This document shows positions 52,889 to 61,468 of a stretch of DNA of 64,000 nucleotides, piece by piece. Source of the stretch: Lachnospiraceae bacterium. GTDB lineage: Bacteria; Bacillota; Clostridia; Lachnospirales; Lachnospiraceae. Numbering within the stretch: the stretch's first letter is position 1; each line of letters opens with the position of its first letter. The DNA lies in assembly GCA_028692055.1 (NCBI GenBank), contig JAQUYA010000002.1, positions 1 through 64,000 of the forward strand. Reading direction: 5' to 3'. Made by a program: the position numbers and the translations under genes. The notes below the pieces were generated by a model. It had not been told where the DNA came from and made no database searches. It was given only the letters and a program-made list of their open reading frames with translations.

Positions 52889-53845
52889 TTACTTGATTTT
52901 ACTTAAGAATTCCTTTTCTTCCATCTTCGCACTTCGGACCGCATCCAGAATCGCTTCTGAAAGAACCGTAGCTGTCAGAGTACCGACCATATTAATATCT
53001 GCCTTTACCTTTCCAACTGACATCGCATAAATGGTATCTCCATCTGCCATCGTACCAACCGGATTAATACATCTGGAATATGCAGAACGAGCCATAGAAG
53101 CAATCTTATTCATATCGGCTTTATCAAATGCGGCATTCGTAAAAACGGCACCGATTGTAGTATTTGCGCCTTCTGCACCTTCTGCTTTTACCTGAAACAT
53201 AACTTCCTCGGCATCTGCAAATTCGGTTCTGTCTTCTGTTAACATACCGGCTATTTTTCGTCCAGTCTTATAATCAAAGATATCGCCAACGGCATTTACA
53301 ACAACTACAGCTCCTACCTTTAGTTCACCAATTTGAACTGCGTAATAGCCAATACCCGATTTTTGCGCTCTGTGTATTCCTAGCAGCTTACCGACGCTTG
53401 CCCCGGTACCCGCACCGACATTTCCGGAAATTGCTTCATTTTGTTCTGCATTTTCACAAGCTTTATAAGCCATATCCGCATCCGGTCTTACTTTTCCGTT
53501 TCCAATCCCCAAATCAAAAATGCAGGACTGGCAGACCAATGGCACGATTGCATTGGCAACATGCAATCCCTTTCCCCGTTCTTCCAGATATCTCATAACA
53601 CCACCGGATGCATCCAATCCATAAGCAGAACCACCGGATAATACCAGTGCATGTAAAGAATTTCGGTTTGTAACCGGGCTTAACAGATGAACTTCTCTGG
53701 AGGCCGGACCCCCGCCGCTTACATCTACACCACCATTATTTTCCGCATCAAACAGAATCACTGTGACTCCGGTCATTGCATCATAATCCTGTGCATTTCC
53801 TATACGGATGCCTTCGATATCTGTTATCTTTATTCTTGTTTTCAT
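52889..53845 (-). CDS. P1 family (DmpA-like) peptidase
   Basis: A 318-residue protein of the S58/DmpA aminopeptidase family, which self-cleaves into two subunits. Motifs: GVTVILFDAENNGGVDVSGG, ALVLSGGSAYGLDASGGVMR, and EGANTTIGAVFTNAAFDKAD holding the candidate nucleophile Thr at the processing site. Cytoplasmic with no signal peptide. It lies three bases after the U32 gene stop-start region, so it is in the same operon. The peptide substrate is unknown; relatives release D- or beta-amino acids. Confidence 0.88.
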   Translation of the reverse strand: MKTRIKITDIEGIRIGNAQDYDAMTGVTVILFDAENNGGVDVSGGGPASREVHLLSPVTNRNSLHALVLSGGSAYGLDASGGVMRYLEERGKGLHVANAIVPLVCQSCIFDLGIGNGKVRPDADMAYKACENAEQNEAISGNVGAGTGASVGKLLGIHRAQKSGIGYYAVQIGELKVGAVVVVNAVGDIFDYKTGRKIAGMLTEDRTEFADAEEVMFQVKAEGAEGANTTIGAVFTNAAFDKADMNKIASMARSAYSRCINPVGTMADGDTIYAMSVGKVKADINMVGTLTATVLSEAILDAVRSAKMEEKEFLSKIK

Positions 53846-53847
53846 TT

Positions 53848-55125
53848 CTATTTCGCTTCTTTCTTCACACGAAGAATATCATATTCTTCTGCAGGCAAAC
53901 TTAATTCGATAAAAAGAACCTGTTTTGGATGTGGTGCGCTCTCTACTGCGGCACCCTCTTCATCATACATTCCCTTTACGGTAACCACTATATTCTCGCC
54001 ATTTGGTTTCATGATTTCAATTGCATCACCCACTGAAAATTTATTTCTTTGTTCAATTCTTGCGTAGCCCTCTTGGGTCACTGAGCCTACGATGCCTAAA
54101 TAAATATATTCGTTTACATAAGTATTACTGTCATAAATCTGTGTTGTTTCATCTGGTTTTCCAAAATAAAATCCCGTCGTAAATTGACGATAGGTGCATT
54201 TGGATATTTCGGAATGGTACCAGTCCATGTTGGCACGATAAGTTTCTTCGGATTCCAGATAGTCATCAATCGCTTTTCGATATGTCCTGGCAACCGTCGC
54301 TACATATAGTGCCGTCTTCATGCGTCCCTCTATTTTCAGACTGTCTATTCCTGCCTCCAGCACTTCCGGGATATGCTCTATCATACATAAATCTTTAGAA
54401 TTGAAAATATAAGTTCCGCGCTCATTTTCATAAACCGGCATATATTCGTTTGGTCTGGTTTCCTCCACCACGGCATATTTCCATCTGCACGGGTGTGTAC
54501 AGGCTCCCTGATTTGCATCGCGTCCGGTAAAGTAATTACTTAACAAACACCTGCCAGAATAAGAAATACACATAGCCCCATGTATAAAGCTTTCTATTTC
54601 CATATCCTCCGGAATATTGGCTCTGATTTCTTTGATTTCTGCCAAAGATAATTCACGGGCAGATACCACGCGTGTCGCACCCAGACGGTTCCAGAATTTA
54701 TATGTTTCATAATTGGTATTATTCGCCTGTGTACTGATATGAATATCAATCTCCGGGCAGACTTCCTTTGCTATGGTAAACATACCCGGGTCAGAAATAA
54801 TCAATGCGTCAGGTTTCATTTCCTTTAATTCAGTGAAATATTTCCTTGCGCCTTCCAAATCCTGATTATGTGCAAGAATATTGGCAGTCACATATACCTT
54901 TACATTTCTTTCATGGGCAAACTGAATGCCCTCCTTCATATCCTCCATGGAGAAGTTCTTCGCCTTTGCTCGAAGTCCAAAAGCTTCACCTCCCATATAT
55001 ACTGCATCCGCACCAAAGATAACTGCCGTCTTTAACACTTCCAGACTGCTTGCCGGAATCAGCAATTCTATTTCTCTACCGCTCTTACTTACTTTTTTTA
55101 CTCTTTTTTGTATGGTATTCTCCAT
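53848..55125 (-). CDS. trhP: Peptidase U32 family, tRNA hydroxylation protein TrhP-like
   Basis: A 425-residue U32 protein: AVIFGADAVYMGGEAFGLRA, a TIM-barrel N-terminal part, and the cysteine cluster CISYSGRCLLSNYFTGRD with CTHPCRW (four conserved cysteines). In Bacillus and E. coli such proteins make 5-hydroxyuridine at tRNA position 34. The neighbouring trmR gene, whose product methylates that hydroxyl, strongly supports this role. The start is uncertain: ATG at 55125 or 55137, because AGAAAGG lies 13 bases or one base from them. Confidence 0.88.
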   Translation of the reverse strand: MENTIQKRVKKVSKSGREIELLIPASSLEVLKTAVIFGADAVYMGGEAFGLRAKAKNFSMEDMKEGIQFAHERNVKVYVTANILAHNQDLEGARKYFTELKEMKPDALIISDPGMFTIAKEVCPEIDIHISTQANNTNYETYKFWNRLGATRVVSARELSLAEIKEIRANIPEDMEIESFIHGAMCISYSGRCLLSNYFTGRDANQGACTHPCRWKYAVVEETRPNEYMPVYENERGTYIFNSKDLCMIEHIPEVLEAGIDSLKIEGRMKTALYVATVARTYRKAIDDYLESEETYRANMDWYHSEISKCTYRQFTTGFYFGKPDETTQIYDSNTYVNEYIYLGIVGSVTQEGYARIEQRNKFSVGDAIEIMKPNGENIVVTVKGMYDEEGAAVESAPHPKQVLFIELSLPAEEYDILRVKKEAK

Positions 55126-55153
55126 CTTAATAACCATGCCTTTCTCTATGCAC

Positions 55154-55801
55154 TTACTTATCAATTCGAATGCTCAGCGTCATCCCATCCCCCACCGGCA
55201 TTATGGTTGTTTCCAATTGCTCATTGTGTGTCAACTCGTACAAATAGTCCCTCATTCTCGTATGAATGGTTCGGTTTCGCCGGGTCACTGCATATCGGGA
55301 TTGCAGAATGTCGCCATCCTGCAGCACATTGTCAGATACAATTAATCCCCCCGTTGCAGTGAGCCGCAAAATTTCTGGAAAGAAATTTATGTACTGTCCC
55401 TTTGCTGCATCCATAAAGATAAAATCATAGGAGTCTTCCAATCCTTTTAAAATTTCCGTTGCATCGCCTTCAAGTAGTGTGATTTTGTCTTCTTTCCCTG
55501 CCTTTGCAAAATTTGTCTTTGCTATGGGTATTCTTTTTTCATATTTCTCTATTGTGGTAATATGGCAATCCCTTGGCGCATATTCACTCATTAACAACGC
55601 AGAAAATCCTACTGCTGTACCAACCTCCAAAATCTTCTTTGGTTTCTGCATAGCGAGCAGAAATTTCAGGAGATTCTGTGTTGCTTTACGAACAATAGGA
55701 ACTTCATCTTTTAACGCTTGTTTTTCTATTTCATCCAGAAATGGAGTATTACCCTTATCAAGTGAATTGATAAAGGTAACCATTCTTTCATCTACTATCA
55801 T
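55154..55801 (-). CDS. trmR: SAM-dependent O-methyltransferase TrmR-like
   Basis: A 215-residue class I methyltransferase (O-methyltransferase family 3): EVGTAVGFSALLMSEYAP (SAM glycine loop, about 60-77), FIFMDAAKGQYINFFPEIL, GGLIVSDNVLQDGDI (metal aspartate and asparagine). By gene context (mltG-like, trmR, trhP as in Bacillus yrrL-yrrM-yrrO) it would methylate 5-hydroxyuridine to 5-methoxyuridine at the tRNA wobble base. The upstream MltG-like gene is 20 bases away. Confidence 0.88.
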   Translation of the reverse strand: MIVDERMVTFINSLDKGNTPFLDEIEKQALKDEVPIVRKATQNLLKFLLAMQKPKKILEVGTAVGFSALLMSEYAPRDCHITTIEKYEKRIPIAKTNFAKAGKEDKITLLEGDATEILKGLEDSYDFIFMDAAKGQYINFFPEILRLTATGGLIVSDNVLQDGDILQSRYAVTRRNRTIHTRMRDYLYELTHNEQLETTIMPVGDGMTLSIRIDK

Positions 55802-55821
55802 GTCAAACCTCGTTTTGTTAC

Positions 55822-56274
55822 TTACTCTGTTGTTTCTGTGGTAGAATCCTCTGCCATCATATCCGACGCACTATCCGAATTACCGTCTATCGCACTTTCT
55901 GTTGCTTCTTCAGAATCCGCTCCCATAATTGCCAGCATTTCTTCTGCTGTCATAGAAGTATTCAATGTATACATTCCCGGCTTTACCATATCCTTATATT
56001 CTGATACTTTTTCCTGAACATAAAATAACTTTGCATCATTAATTAGGCCTTGATTTTCCAATAGTTTTGCAATATCCATCAAACTCATGTCATCCGTAAT
56101 TGCTACGCTTATATCCAACCCGGTCCCCTCTGATACAGGAGGCTCCGCAAATACACGATATCCAAAATTATATGCCACAGTAGCCATTCGAAAAACAAAG
56201 ACTACAATAACCGCAAGAACAACAAATCTCAAAATTGTACTTACTAAAGTTGCTGTCACATTTCTTCCACTCAT
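55822..56274 (-). CDS. MltG-like membrane protein lacking the catalytic domain
   Basis: A 150-residue protein with a short cytoplasmic start, one membrane helix (about 14-36) and a LysM-like/YceG N-terminal domain (about 50-115: MSLMDIAKLLENQGLINDA and KPGMYTLNTSMTAEEMLAIM). It ends in an acidic Ser/Thr/Asp-rich tail. Normal MltG proteins are 330-400 residues with a catalytic glutamate domain, which is missing here; no continuation is visible downstream, where trmR begins. In Bacillus a full-length yrrL occupies this place. It may be a regulatory or binding relic. Confidence 0.75.
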   Translation of the reverse strand: MSGRNVTATLVSTILRFVVLAVIVVFVFRMATVAYNFGYRVFAEPPVSEGTGLDISVAITDDMSLMDIAKLLENQGLINDAKLFYVQEKVSEYKDMVKPGMYTLNTSMTAEEMLAIMGADSEEATESAIDGNSDSASDMMAEDSTTETTE

Positions 56275-56292
56275 TATAAAGTCACGCCTTTC

Positions 56293-56631
56293 TTAATCAA
56301 AGTAAACGCTTTCCGAGATATCTTCATATATTTCCTGCAGCATCCGACAAAACTGTAATTCTGCTGACAAAAAATCGTCTACCATGGGGTTCTCACGAAA
56401 AGTTTCGTATTCTGCCTCAAAGGCTTCCATTCTTTCAAGCAAATGTTCGGAATCTTCAGAAGTCTGTAATTCATAATTTTTGATTCGGAATTCATCAATC
56501 TTCTGTTTTAACTCTGGCTGCCTGTTTACTCTGTTGACCTGCATCATATAATTCTGATACGTATCTGTATTTTTGATTTTTTGGACAAAGAGTTTTACCT
56601 CTCCTTCCATTTCTCTTTCATTACCTGTCAT
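56293..56631 (-). CDS. YlbF family regulator
   Basis: A 112-residue helical protein of the YlbF/YmcA family (Com_YlbF): VKLFVQKIKNTDTYQNYMM, QPELKQKIDEFRIKNYELQ, FLSAELQFCRMLQEIYEDI. In Bacillus such proteins form the Y-complex that guides RNase Y and sporulation/competence. Here the gene follows an RNase J gene, fitting an mRNA-decay role. The start is chosen at 56631, with GGAG nine bases upstream and no overlap; the open frame reaches back to 56730 inside the RNase J gene. Confidence 0.8.
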   Translation of the reverse strand: MTGNEREMEGEVKLFVQKIKNTDTYQNYMMQVNRVNRQPELKQKIDEFRIKNYELQTSEDSEHLLERMEAFEAEYETFRENPMVDDFLSAELQFCRMLQEIYEDISESVYFD

Positions 56632-56675
56632 ACTGCCAATCTCCATTACATACAATCTCATAAAACCTGTATGTT

Positions 56676-58349
56676 TTAGACTTCCATAATAATCGGAAGT
56701 ATCATTGGACGTCTTTTCGTCTTCTTCCATAAGAACTCACTCAGAGAATCTTTGGTTGTCGTCTTTATTTTACCCCAATCCGAAACATTCTTGCTTAGGC
56801 AGCGATCCAAAGCATCATTTACTACCCTTCGTGCCTCATCCATTAATTCATCGGATTCCCTGACATATACAAATCCTCTGGATACAATCTCGGGTCCGCC
56901 TACTAATATATTGTTGCTGGATTCCAATGCGATTACAACAATCATAATACCGTCTTCTGCCAGATGCTGTCTGTCTCTTAGTACAATATTACCTACATCA
57001 CCTACACCCAATCCATCTACCAGAATCGCACCAACTGGAACTTTACCGGCAACTGCCGCACCGTCGTTATTTAATTCCAAAACATCTCCAGAGCTTAGAA
57101 TAAATACATCCTCTTTATCATAGCCAAGCTCTGTCACAATCTTCGCTTGTGCCATGAGGTGTTTGTATTCTCCATGAACTGGAATCGCATATTTTGGTCT
57201 GGTCAGTGTATATAATAATTTGATTTCTTCTGCACAGGCATGTCCGGATACATGAACATCTTGAAAGATAACATCTGCACCTTTACGGAATAATTCATTA
57301 ATTACCTTTGTGACGGATTTTTCATTGCCCGGAATTGGATTCGAGGAGAAAATAATCGTGTCACCCGGCGCGATGGATACCTTCTTATGGGTGCCTCCTG
57401 CCATTCGGCTTAACGCCGCCATACTCTCGCCCTGGCTTCCAGTCGTAATGATAACTGTTTTTGCTCTTGGAAAATTCTTTAATTGTTCCACATCAATCAA
57501 TGTGTTTTCCGGAATATTAAGGCATTCCAGCTTCTGTGCCGTATCAATGATATTTACCATACTACGGCCTTCTACAACTACTTTTCTCCCAAATTTATAG
57601 GCTGAATTAATGATTTGCTGAACTCTGTCTACATTTGAGGCAAAGGTCGCAATAATAATTCTTGTATTCTTATGTTCTTCAAATAAGGTATCAAACGTTT
57701 TACCAACTGTTTTTTCTGATTGGGTAAAGCCTGGGCGTTCTGCATTGGTACTGTCACACATCAATGCAAGCACTCCCTTTTTGCCGAGGTCAGCAAAACG
57801 CTGTAAATCAATGGCATCTCCAAATACCGGAGTATAATCCACCTTAAAGTCACCTGTGTGCACCACGATACCTGCCGGTGAATAAATAGCAAGTGCTGCA
57901 GCATCTACGATACTGTGGTTCGTCTTGATAAATTCAATACGGAAACATCCTAAATTAATAATCTGTCCGAATTTCACTACTTTTCTTCTAACATTATTGG
58001 TTAAATTATGTTCTTTTAATTTGTTTTCAATAATACCCATCGTAAGTCTTGTGGCATAAATCGGAACACTCATTTCCTTTAAAATATATGGAAGTGCACC
58101 AATATGGTCCTCGTGTCCATGCGTAAATACAAATCCTTTTACTTTATCGATGTTATCCTTCAAATAGGTAACATCCGGTATAACCATATCTATTCCCAGC
58201 ATATCATCTGTTGGAAAGCTCAGACCGCAGTCTACCACAACAATACTATCCTCATATTCAAAGGCAGTAATGTTCATACCGATTTGCTCCAAGCCTCCCA
58301 ATGGAATTATTTTCAGCTTGGAACCATTTTCATTTTTCGTTTGTTTCAA
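56676..58349 (-). CDS. rnj: Ribonuclease J
   Basis: A 557-residue metallo-beta-lactamase/beta-CASP nuclease: FTHGHEDHIGALPY (zinc motif HxHxDH, about 76-81), MCDSTNAERPG, HVSGHACAEEIKL, and IPVHGEYKHLMAQ (beta-CASP). A C-terminal domain follows from about 450. It does 5'-3' decay and endonuclease processing of RNA. The start is TTG, with GGAGG eight bases upstream, overlapping the fur stop as TTGA. Single RNase J in the window; whether it is J1 or J2 cannot be decided. Confidence 0.95.
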   Translation of the reverse strand: MKQTKNENGSKLKIIPLGGLEQIGMNITAFEYEDSIVVVDCGLSFPTDDMLGIDMVIPDVTYLKDNIDKVKGFVFTHGHEDHIGALPYILKEMSVPIYATRLTMGIIENKLKEHNLTNNVRRKVVKFGQIINLGCFRIEFIKTNHSIVDAAALAIYSPAGIVVHTGDFKVDYTPVFGDAIDLQRFADLGKKGVLALMCDSTNAERPGFTQSEKTVGKTFDTLFEEHKNTRIIIATFASNVDRVQQIINSAYKFGRKVVVEGRSMVNIIDTAQKLECLNIPENTLIDVEQLKNFPRAKTVIITTGSQGESMAALSRMAGGTHKKVSIAPGDTIIFSSNPIPGNEKSVTKVINELFRKGADVIFQDVHVSGHACAEEIKLLYTLTRPKYAIPVHGEYKHLMAQAKIVTELGYDKEDVFILSSGDVLELNNDGAAVAGKVPVGAILVDGLGVGDVGNIVLRDRQHLAEDGIMIVVIALESSNNILVGGPEIVSRGFVYVRESDELMDEARRVVNDALDRCLSKNVSDWGKIKTTTKDSLSEFLWKKTKRRPMILPIIMEV

Positions 58350-58804
58350 TCAATTTTCCTCCTACATTCTTCACAATACCCATATAGCTTCACCTCATGA
58401 TCGGTAACAGAAAAACCTGTAGTTTCTGCAATCTTGCCCTCTAGTTCCTCCAGTAAATCGTCCTGGAAAGACAAAATGCTTCCACAACCCAAACAAATCA
58501 AATGATGATGATGGTGGTGTCTTGTTTCTTCTTCGCCCAAATCACCGATTTCATAACGAACGTAGCCATCATCTAAATTGATTCGATCAATTAAGTGTAA
58601 CTCTAAAAGTAATTGTATTGTTCTATAAACAGTAGCTAATCCAATCTCTGGATAGTCTACTTTTACTAGCTCATATATCTCTTCTGCTGTCAGATGCTTG
58701 TCCGGGCAAGCCGATAACGCTGTAAGTACAAGCACTCGCTGTGTCGTTATCTTCAATCCTTTTTCCCTTAGGATTTTTTCAAATTGTTCTCTGTTTACTG
58801 ACAT
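58346..58804 (-). CDS. Fur family metal-dependent repressor
   Basis: A 152-residue Fur-family protein: winged helix (about 1-85, LTAEEIYELVKVDYPEIGLA followed by TVYRTIQLL), a run of six histidines before LICLGCGSI, and C-terminal CEECRRK, giving the two CxxC structural zinc sites. The metal type (Fe, Zn or peroxide sensing) is uncertain; the His-rich stretch is typical of Fur. No promoter of its own is clear; it lies 17 bases after the DUF1292 gene in a conserved Clostridia order. Confidence 0.9.
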   Translation of the reverse strand: MSVNREQFEKILREKGLKITTQRVLVLTALSACPDKHLTAEEIYELVKVDYPEIGLATVYRTIQLLLELHLIDRINLDDGYVRYEIGDLGEEETRHHHHHHLICLGCGSILSFQDDLLEELEGKIAETTGFSVTDHEVKLYGYCEECRRKID

Positions 58805-58821
58805 TCTCTTCTCCGGTCTTT

Positions 58822-59088
58822 TTATTCCTCTTCTGTCACAAATTCTATATCATCCAATAAGCTTTCAAACATCTCTGCTACTGCATTCAGTTCCTCTTCC
58901 TCGGATACGATTTCATAATTTGCCTCGATATCTTCATCGGAAGACAAGTCCTTGAGGATTAAAGCCTCCCCATCCCCTTCTTCCTGGTCTGTAACTAAAA
59001 TATAATTTATATTATTAATCCTGGTCTGTTCCAGAATAAAGAAATCTACGGTTTCTCCACTATCAAGTGTAAATGCTAATTTTTCCAA
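58822..59088 (-). CDS. DUF1292 family protein
   Basis: An 88-residue acidic protein (LDSGETVDFFILEQTRINNI, LILKDLSSDEDIEANYEIV, EEEELNAVAEMFESLLDD). DUF1292/YrzB proteins accompany ireB and ruvX in nearly all Firmicutes; their function is unknown. The likely start is TTG at 59088, with AGGAG seven bases upstream, giving the usual family N-terminus; an ATG at 59106 overlaps the ruvX stop. Confidence 0.85.
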   Translation of the reverse strand: MEKLAFTLDSGETVDFFILEQTRINNINYILVTDQEEGDGEALILKDLSSDEDIEANYEIVSEEEELNAVAEMFESLLDDIEFVTEEE

Positions 59089-59098
59089 TATGGTACTC

Positions 59099-59545
59099 CT
59101 ATTCATTCTTACTATTTTTCTGTTGATTACTTCTTAAGTCCAAAAAACCTTGCAAAATAAAGACAGCAGCAATTTGGTCTACATAATTGCCCCTATTTTC
59201 TCTTCGTATTCCTGCTTCCATCATTGCCTTATCTGCAGCAACTGTGGTCAGACGTTCGTCCCACATCGTAACCTGTAATCCCGTTCTTCTCTCCAGCATT
59301 TCTTTAAAAGCCAGCGACTTTTCTGCCCGTTCACCTATAGAATCATTCATATTCTTAGGTAATCCAAGTACAATTTCACTCACTTCATATTCCACAATTA
59401 ATTCTTCGATTCTTGCTAATGTCTGTCTCAATTTATCTTCCGATTTTCTTCTTACAATCTCAATACCCTGAGCCGTAATAAGAAGCGAATCACTTATCGC
59501 CACACCAACTGTCTTCGAGCCAAAATCCAAGCCCATTATGCGCAT
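59099..59545 (-). CDS. ruvX: RuvX/YqgF putative Holliday junction resolvase
   Basis: A 148-residue RNase-H-fold nuclease: [16 protein letters not shown] (first catalytic Asp, residue 6), [20 protein letters not shown], and [14 protein letters not shown] (second acidic site). YqgF acts in 16S rRNA 5' processing in E. coli; resolvase activity is shown for relatives. Belongs to the ireB-ruvX-DUF1292 block. Normal length. Confidence 0.93.
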   Translation of the reverse strand: MRIMGLDFGSKTVGVAISDSLLITAQGIEIVRRKSEDKLRQTLARIEELIVEYEVSEIVLGLPKNMNDSIGERAEKSLAFKEMLERRTGLQVTMWDERLTTVAADKAMMEAGIRRENRGNYVDQIAAVFILQGFLDLRSNQQKNSKNE

Positions 59546-59563
59546 AAACGTATCTCCTGTTTT

Positions 59564-59827
59564 CTAATTCCAATGATTATTCTTAATATATTCCTTGAGC
59601 ATTTCTTCTACTAATTCGTCACGTTCTACTTTCATAATTAAGCTTCTGGCATTCTTATAGCTGGTAATATAAGTCGGGTCACCTGACATAATATAACCAA
59701 CAATTTGATTTACCGGATTGTACCCTTTCTCTGTCAATGCTTCGTAAACTGCTGAAAGTACTACCTTTACTCCCGTTTCAGGTTCCGCTTCTACTTTAAA
59801 AAATTGTGTATTTCCCAGGTCCTGCAT
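59564..59827 (-). CDS. ireB: IreB family regulatory phosphoprotein (UPF0297)
   Basis: An 87-residue protein: GNTQFFKVEAEPETGVKVV, ALTEKGYNPVNQIVGYIMSG and DPTYITSYKNARSLI are family hallmarks. In Enterococcus IreB is phosphorylated on N-terminal threonines by the kinase IreK and controls cephalosporin resistance; here Thr7 is the matching candidate. First gene of the ireB-ruvX-DUF1292-fur-rnj run, with AAAGGA upstream and its own promoter at 59879-59907. Confidence 0.93.
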   Translation of the reverse strand: MQDLGNTQFFKVEAEPETGVKVVLSAVYEALTEKGYNPVNQIVGYIMSGDPTYITSYKNARSLIMKVERDELVEEMLKEYIKNNHWN

Positions 59828-59878
59828 CTTATCACATCCTTTGTCCTAATCTATTCCGCTTCACGTATACATAATTCT

Positions 59879-59907
59879 ATCTTACTCTAATTAAAGCGAA
59901 AATTCAA
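59879..59907 (-). promoter_or_regulatory. Sigma-A promoter of the ireB operon
   Basis: TTGAAT (59907-59902), a 17-base spacer and TAAGAT (59884-59879), about 50 bases upstream of the ireB start. Confidence 0.6.
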
Positions 59908-59932
59908 TGCAAAAGCACAAAGTTCAAGTTTA

Positions 59933-61309
59933 TTAAGAAATAATTCTGGTCATTAACATAATATCCTTTTGCAAAAATTCCTCTATTTTCCCGCATTTTA
60001 TCCGGTTAGATAGGTTTTCCTCACTCTGTACTGCGACCTTTACATACTGTCTGGTATGTCCAATCCAATAGTGTTTTCCCTCTATTACTTTTTCCTCTTC
60101 AAACAATACTTCTTCCACCTGATTCAGATAATATGCTCTAAATTCTTCAGATTGCTTCTTTTCCATAGACAGCAGTTCATTACTACGCTGCATTTTTACC
60201 GTATCCAGCACCTGATTCTTCATAGCTGCTGCCACGGTTCCCTCTCGTTTGGAGTATTTAAATATGTGCATTTCATAAAACTGAATCTTATCCAGAAATT
60301 CTTTGGTGGTCAGAAATTCCTGCTCCGACTCTTCCGGGAATCCTACAATTACATCGGTTGTAATCGCCGGATGGTCAAAGTACCTCCGTAGCAATTCCAC
60401 TTTTTCATAGTATTCGCCCGCAGAATAATGTCTATTCATTCTTTTCAAAGTTTCATCACATCCACTTTGCAAAGACAGATGAAAATGCGGACACACCTTT
60501 GACAATCTACATAGGGCTGCTGCAAATTCCTCTGTGATAATACGCGGTTCCAAAGAGCCAATACGGATACGTTTAATTCCTTCTATCTGGTGTATCTGTT
60601 GAATCAGGGACAGTAAATATCCTTTTCTCTGCGCAATATCTTTTGCATTATGTGTTTGTGCATTCAGATAATCATCACTGTCTTTCTCCACAAAATCAAT
60701 GCCATAAGAACTGATATGGATACCCGTCAGTACTACTTCCTGGTATCCTGCTGCAACCAGACCGTTGATTTCCGCCAGTATATTTTGAGCATCGCGGCTG
60801 CGCACTCTCCCTCTGGCATACGGAATAATGCAGTAGGAGCAGAATTGGTTACAGCCATCCTGAATCTTGATGTAGGCTCTGGTATGGTCTGCCGTCTGCT
60901 TCAGACTCATTTCCTCATATTCATCCGTGTGATTAATATCAATAATGGCATCCTGTGCCGTATGATGCTCCATATATTCCTCTATTATTTTGACAATCTC
61001 TTTTTTTCTATTATTTCCAATTGCCAAATCAATACTTGTATCCGCTTCCAGAGCTTCTTTTCCGGTCTGCACATAGCACCCTGTTGCAACTACAATTGCC
61101 TCCGGATTCATTTTTTTTGCCTTATGAAGCATCTGTCTGCTCTTTCTGTCTGCAATATTGGTCACACTGCAGGTATTCACAATATAAATATCTGCTTTTT
61201 CATCAAATGGTACAATAATATATCCGTTTTCTTGTAACATTTGTTGCATAACATCTATTTCATAGGCATTAACCTTGCAGCCCAAATTATGTAATGCTAC
61301 ACTTTTCAT
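59933..61309 (-). CDS. mtaB: tRNA t6A37 methylthiotransferase MtaB
   Basis: A 458-residue radical-SAM methylthiotransferase that turns t6A37 into ms2t6A37. N-terminal iron-sulfur cysteines in HNLGCKVN, VNTCSVT and TGCYVQ; radical-SAM CxxxCxxC in CNQFCSYCIIPYARGR; C-terminal TRAM domain (about 395-455). The start is the ATG at 61309, with GAGG six bases upstream; GTG four codons earlier is part of that site. Its promoter region overlaps that of the divergent HPr-like gene. Confidence 0.94.
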   Translation of the reverse strand: MKSVALHNLGCKVNAYEIDVMQQMLQENGYIIVPFDEKADIYIVNTCSVTNIADRKSRQMLHKAKKMNPEAIVVATGCYVQTGKEALEADTSIDLAIGNNRKKEIVKIIEEYMEHHTAQDAIIDINHTDEYEEMSLKQTADHTRAYIKIQDGCNQFCSYCIIPYARGRVRSRDAQNILAEINGLVAAGYQEVVLTGIHISSYGIDFVEKDSDDYLNAQTHNAKDIAQRKGYLLSLIQQIHQIEGIKRIRIGSLEPRIITEEFAAALCRLSKVCPHFHLSLQSGCDETLKRMNRHYSAGEYYEKVELLRRYFDHPAITTDVIVGFPEESEQEFLTTKEFLDKIQFYEMHIFKYSKREGTVAAAMKNQVLDTVKMQRSNELLSMEKKQSEEFRAYYLNQVEEVLFEEEKVIEGKHYWIGHTRQYVKVAVQSEENLSNRIKCGKIEEFLQKDIMLMTRIIS

Positions 61310-61342
61310 ATTATTCCTCACATTTTTTGTATTGTTTTATCA

Positions 61343-61371
61343 TTGACTTTTGCACCCGAAACCATTAGTAT
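61343..61371 (+). promoter_or_regulatory. Promoter of the plus-strand HPr-like gene
   Basis: TTGACT (61343-61348), a 17-base spacer and TAGTAT (61366-61371). A TATACT on the minus strand (61372-61367) overlaps it and may serve mtaB. The leader holds GTTGAA-N8-TTCAAC (61391-61410) and AACTGC-N4-GCAGTT (61423-61438). Confidence 0.5.
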
Positions 61372-61468
61372 AAATACAGAAGGTATGAGTGTTGAACATA
61401 TGTATTCAACCCTTGAATTTACAACTGCTATTGCAGTTAGGTAGGCTAAAAAAAGGAGGCATTACTCA

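Noticed and set aside
60650..61237. Plus-strand frame of 195 codons inside mtaB
   Set aside because: Antisense to conserved radical-SAM motifs; no sign of its own gene structure.
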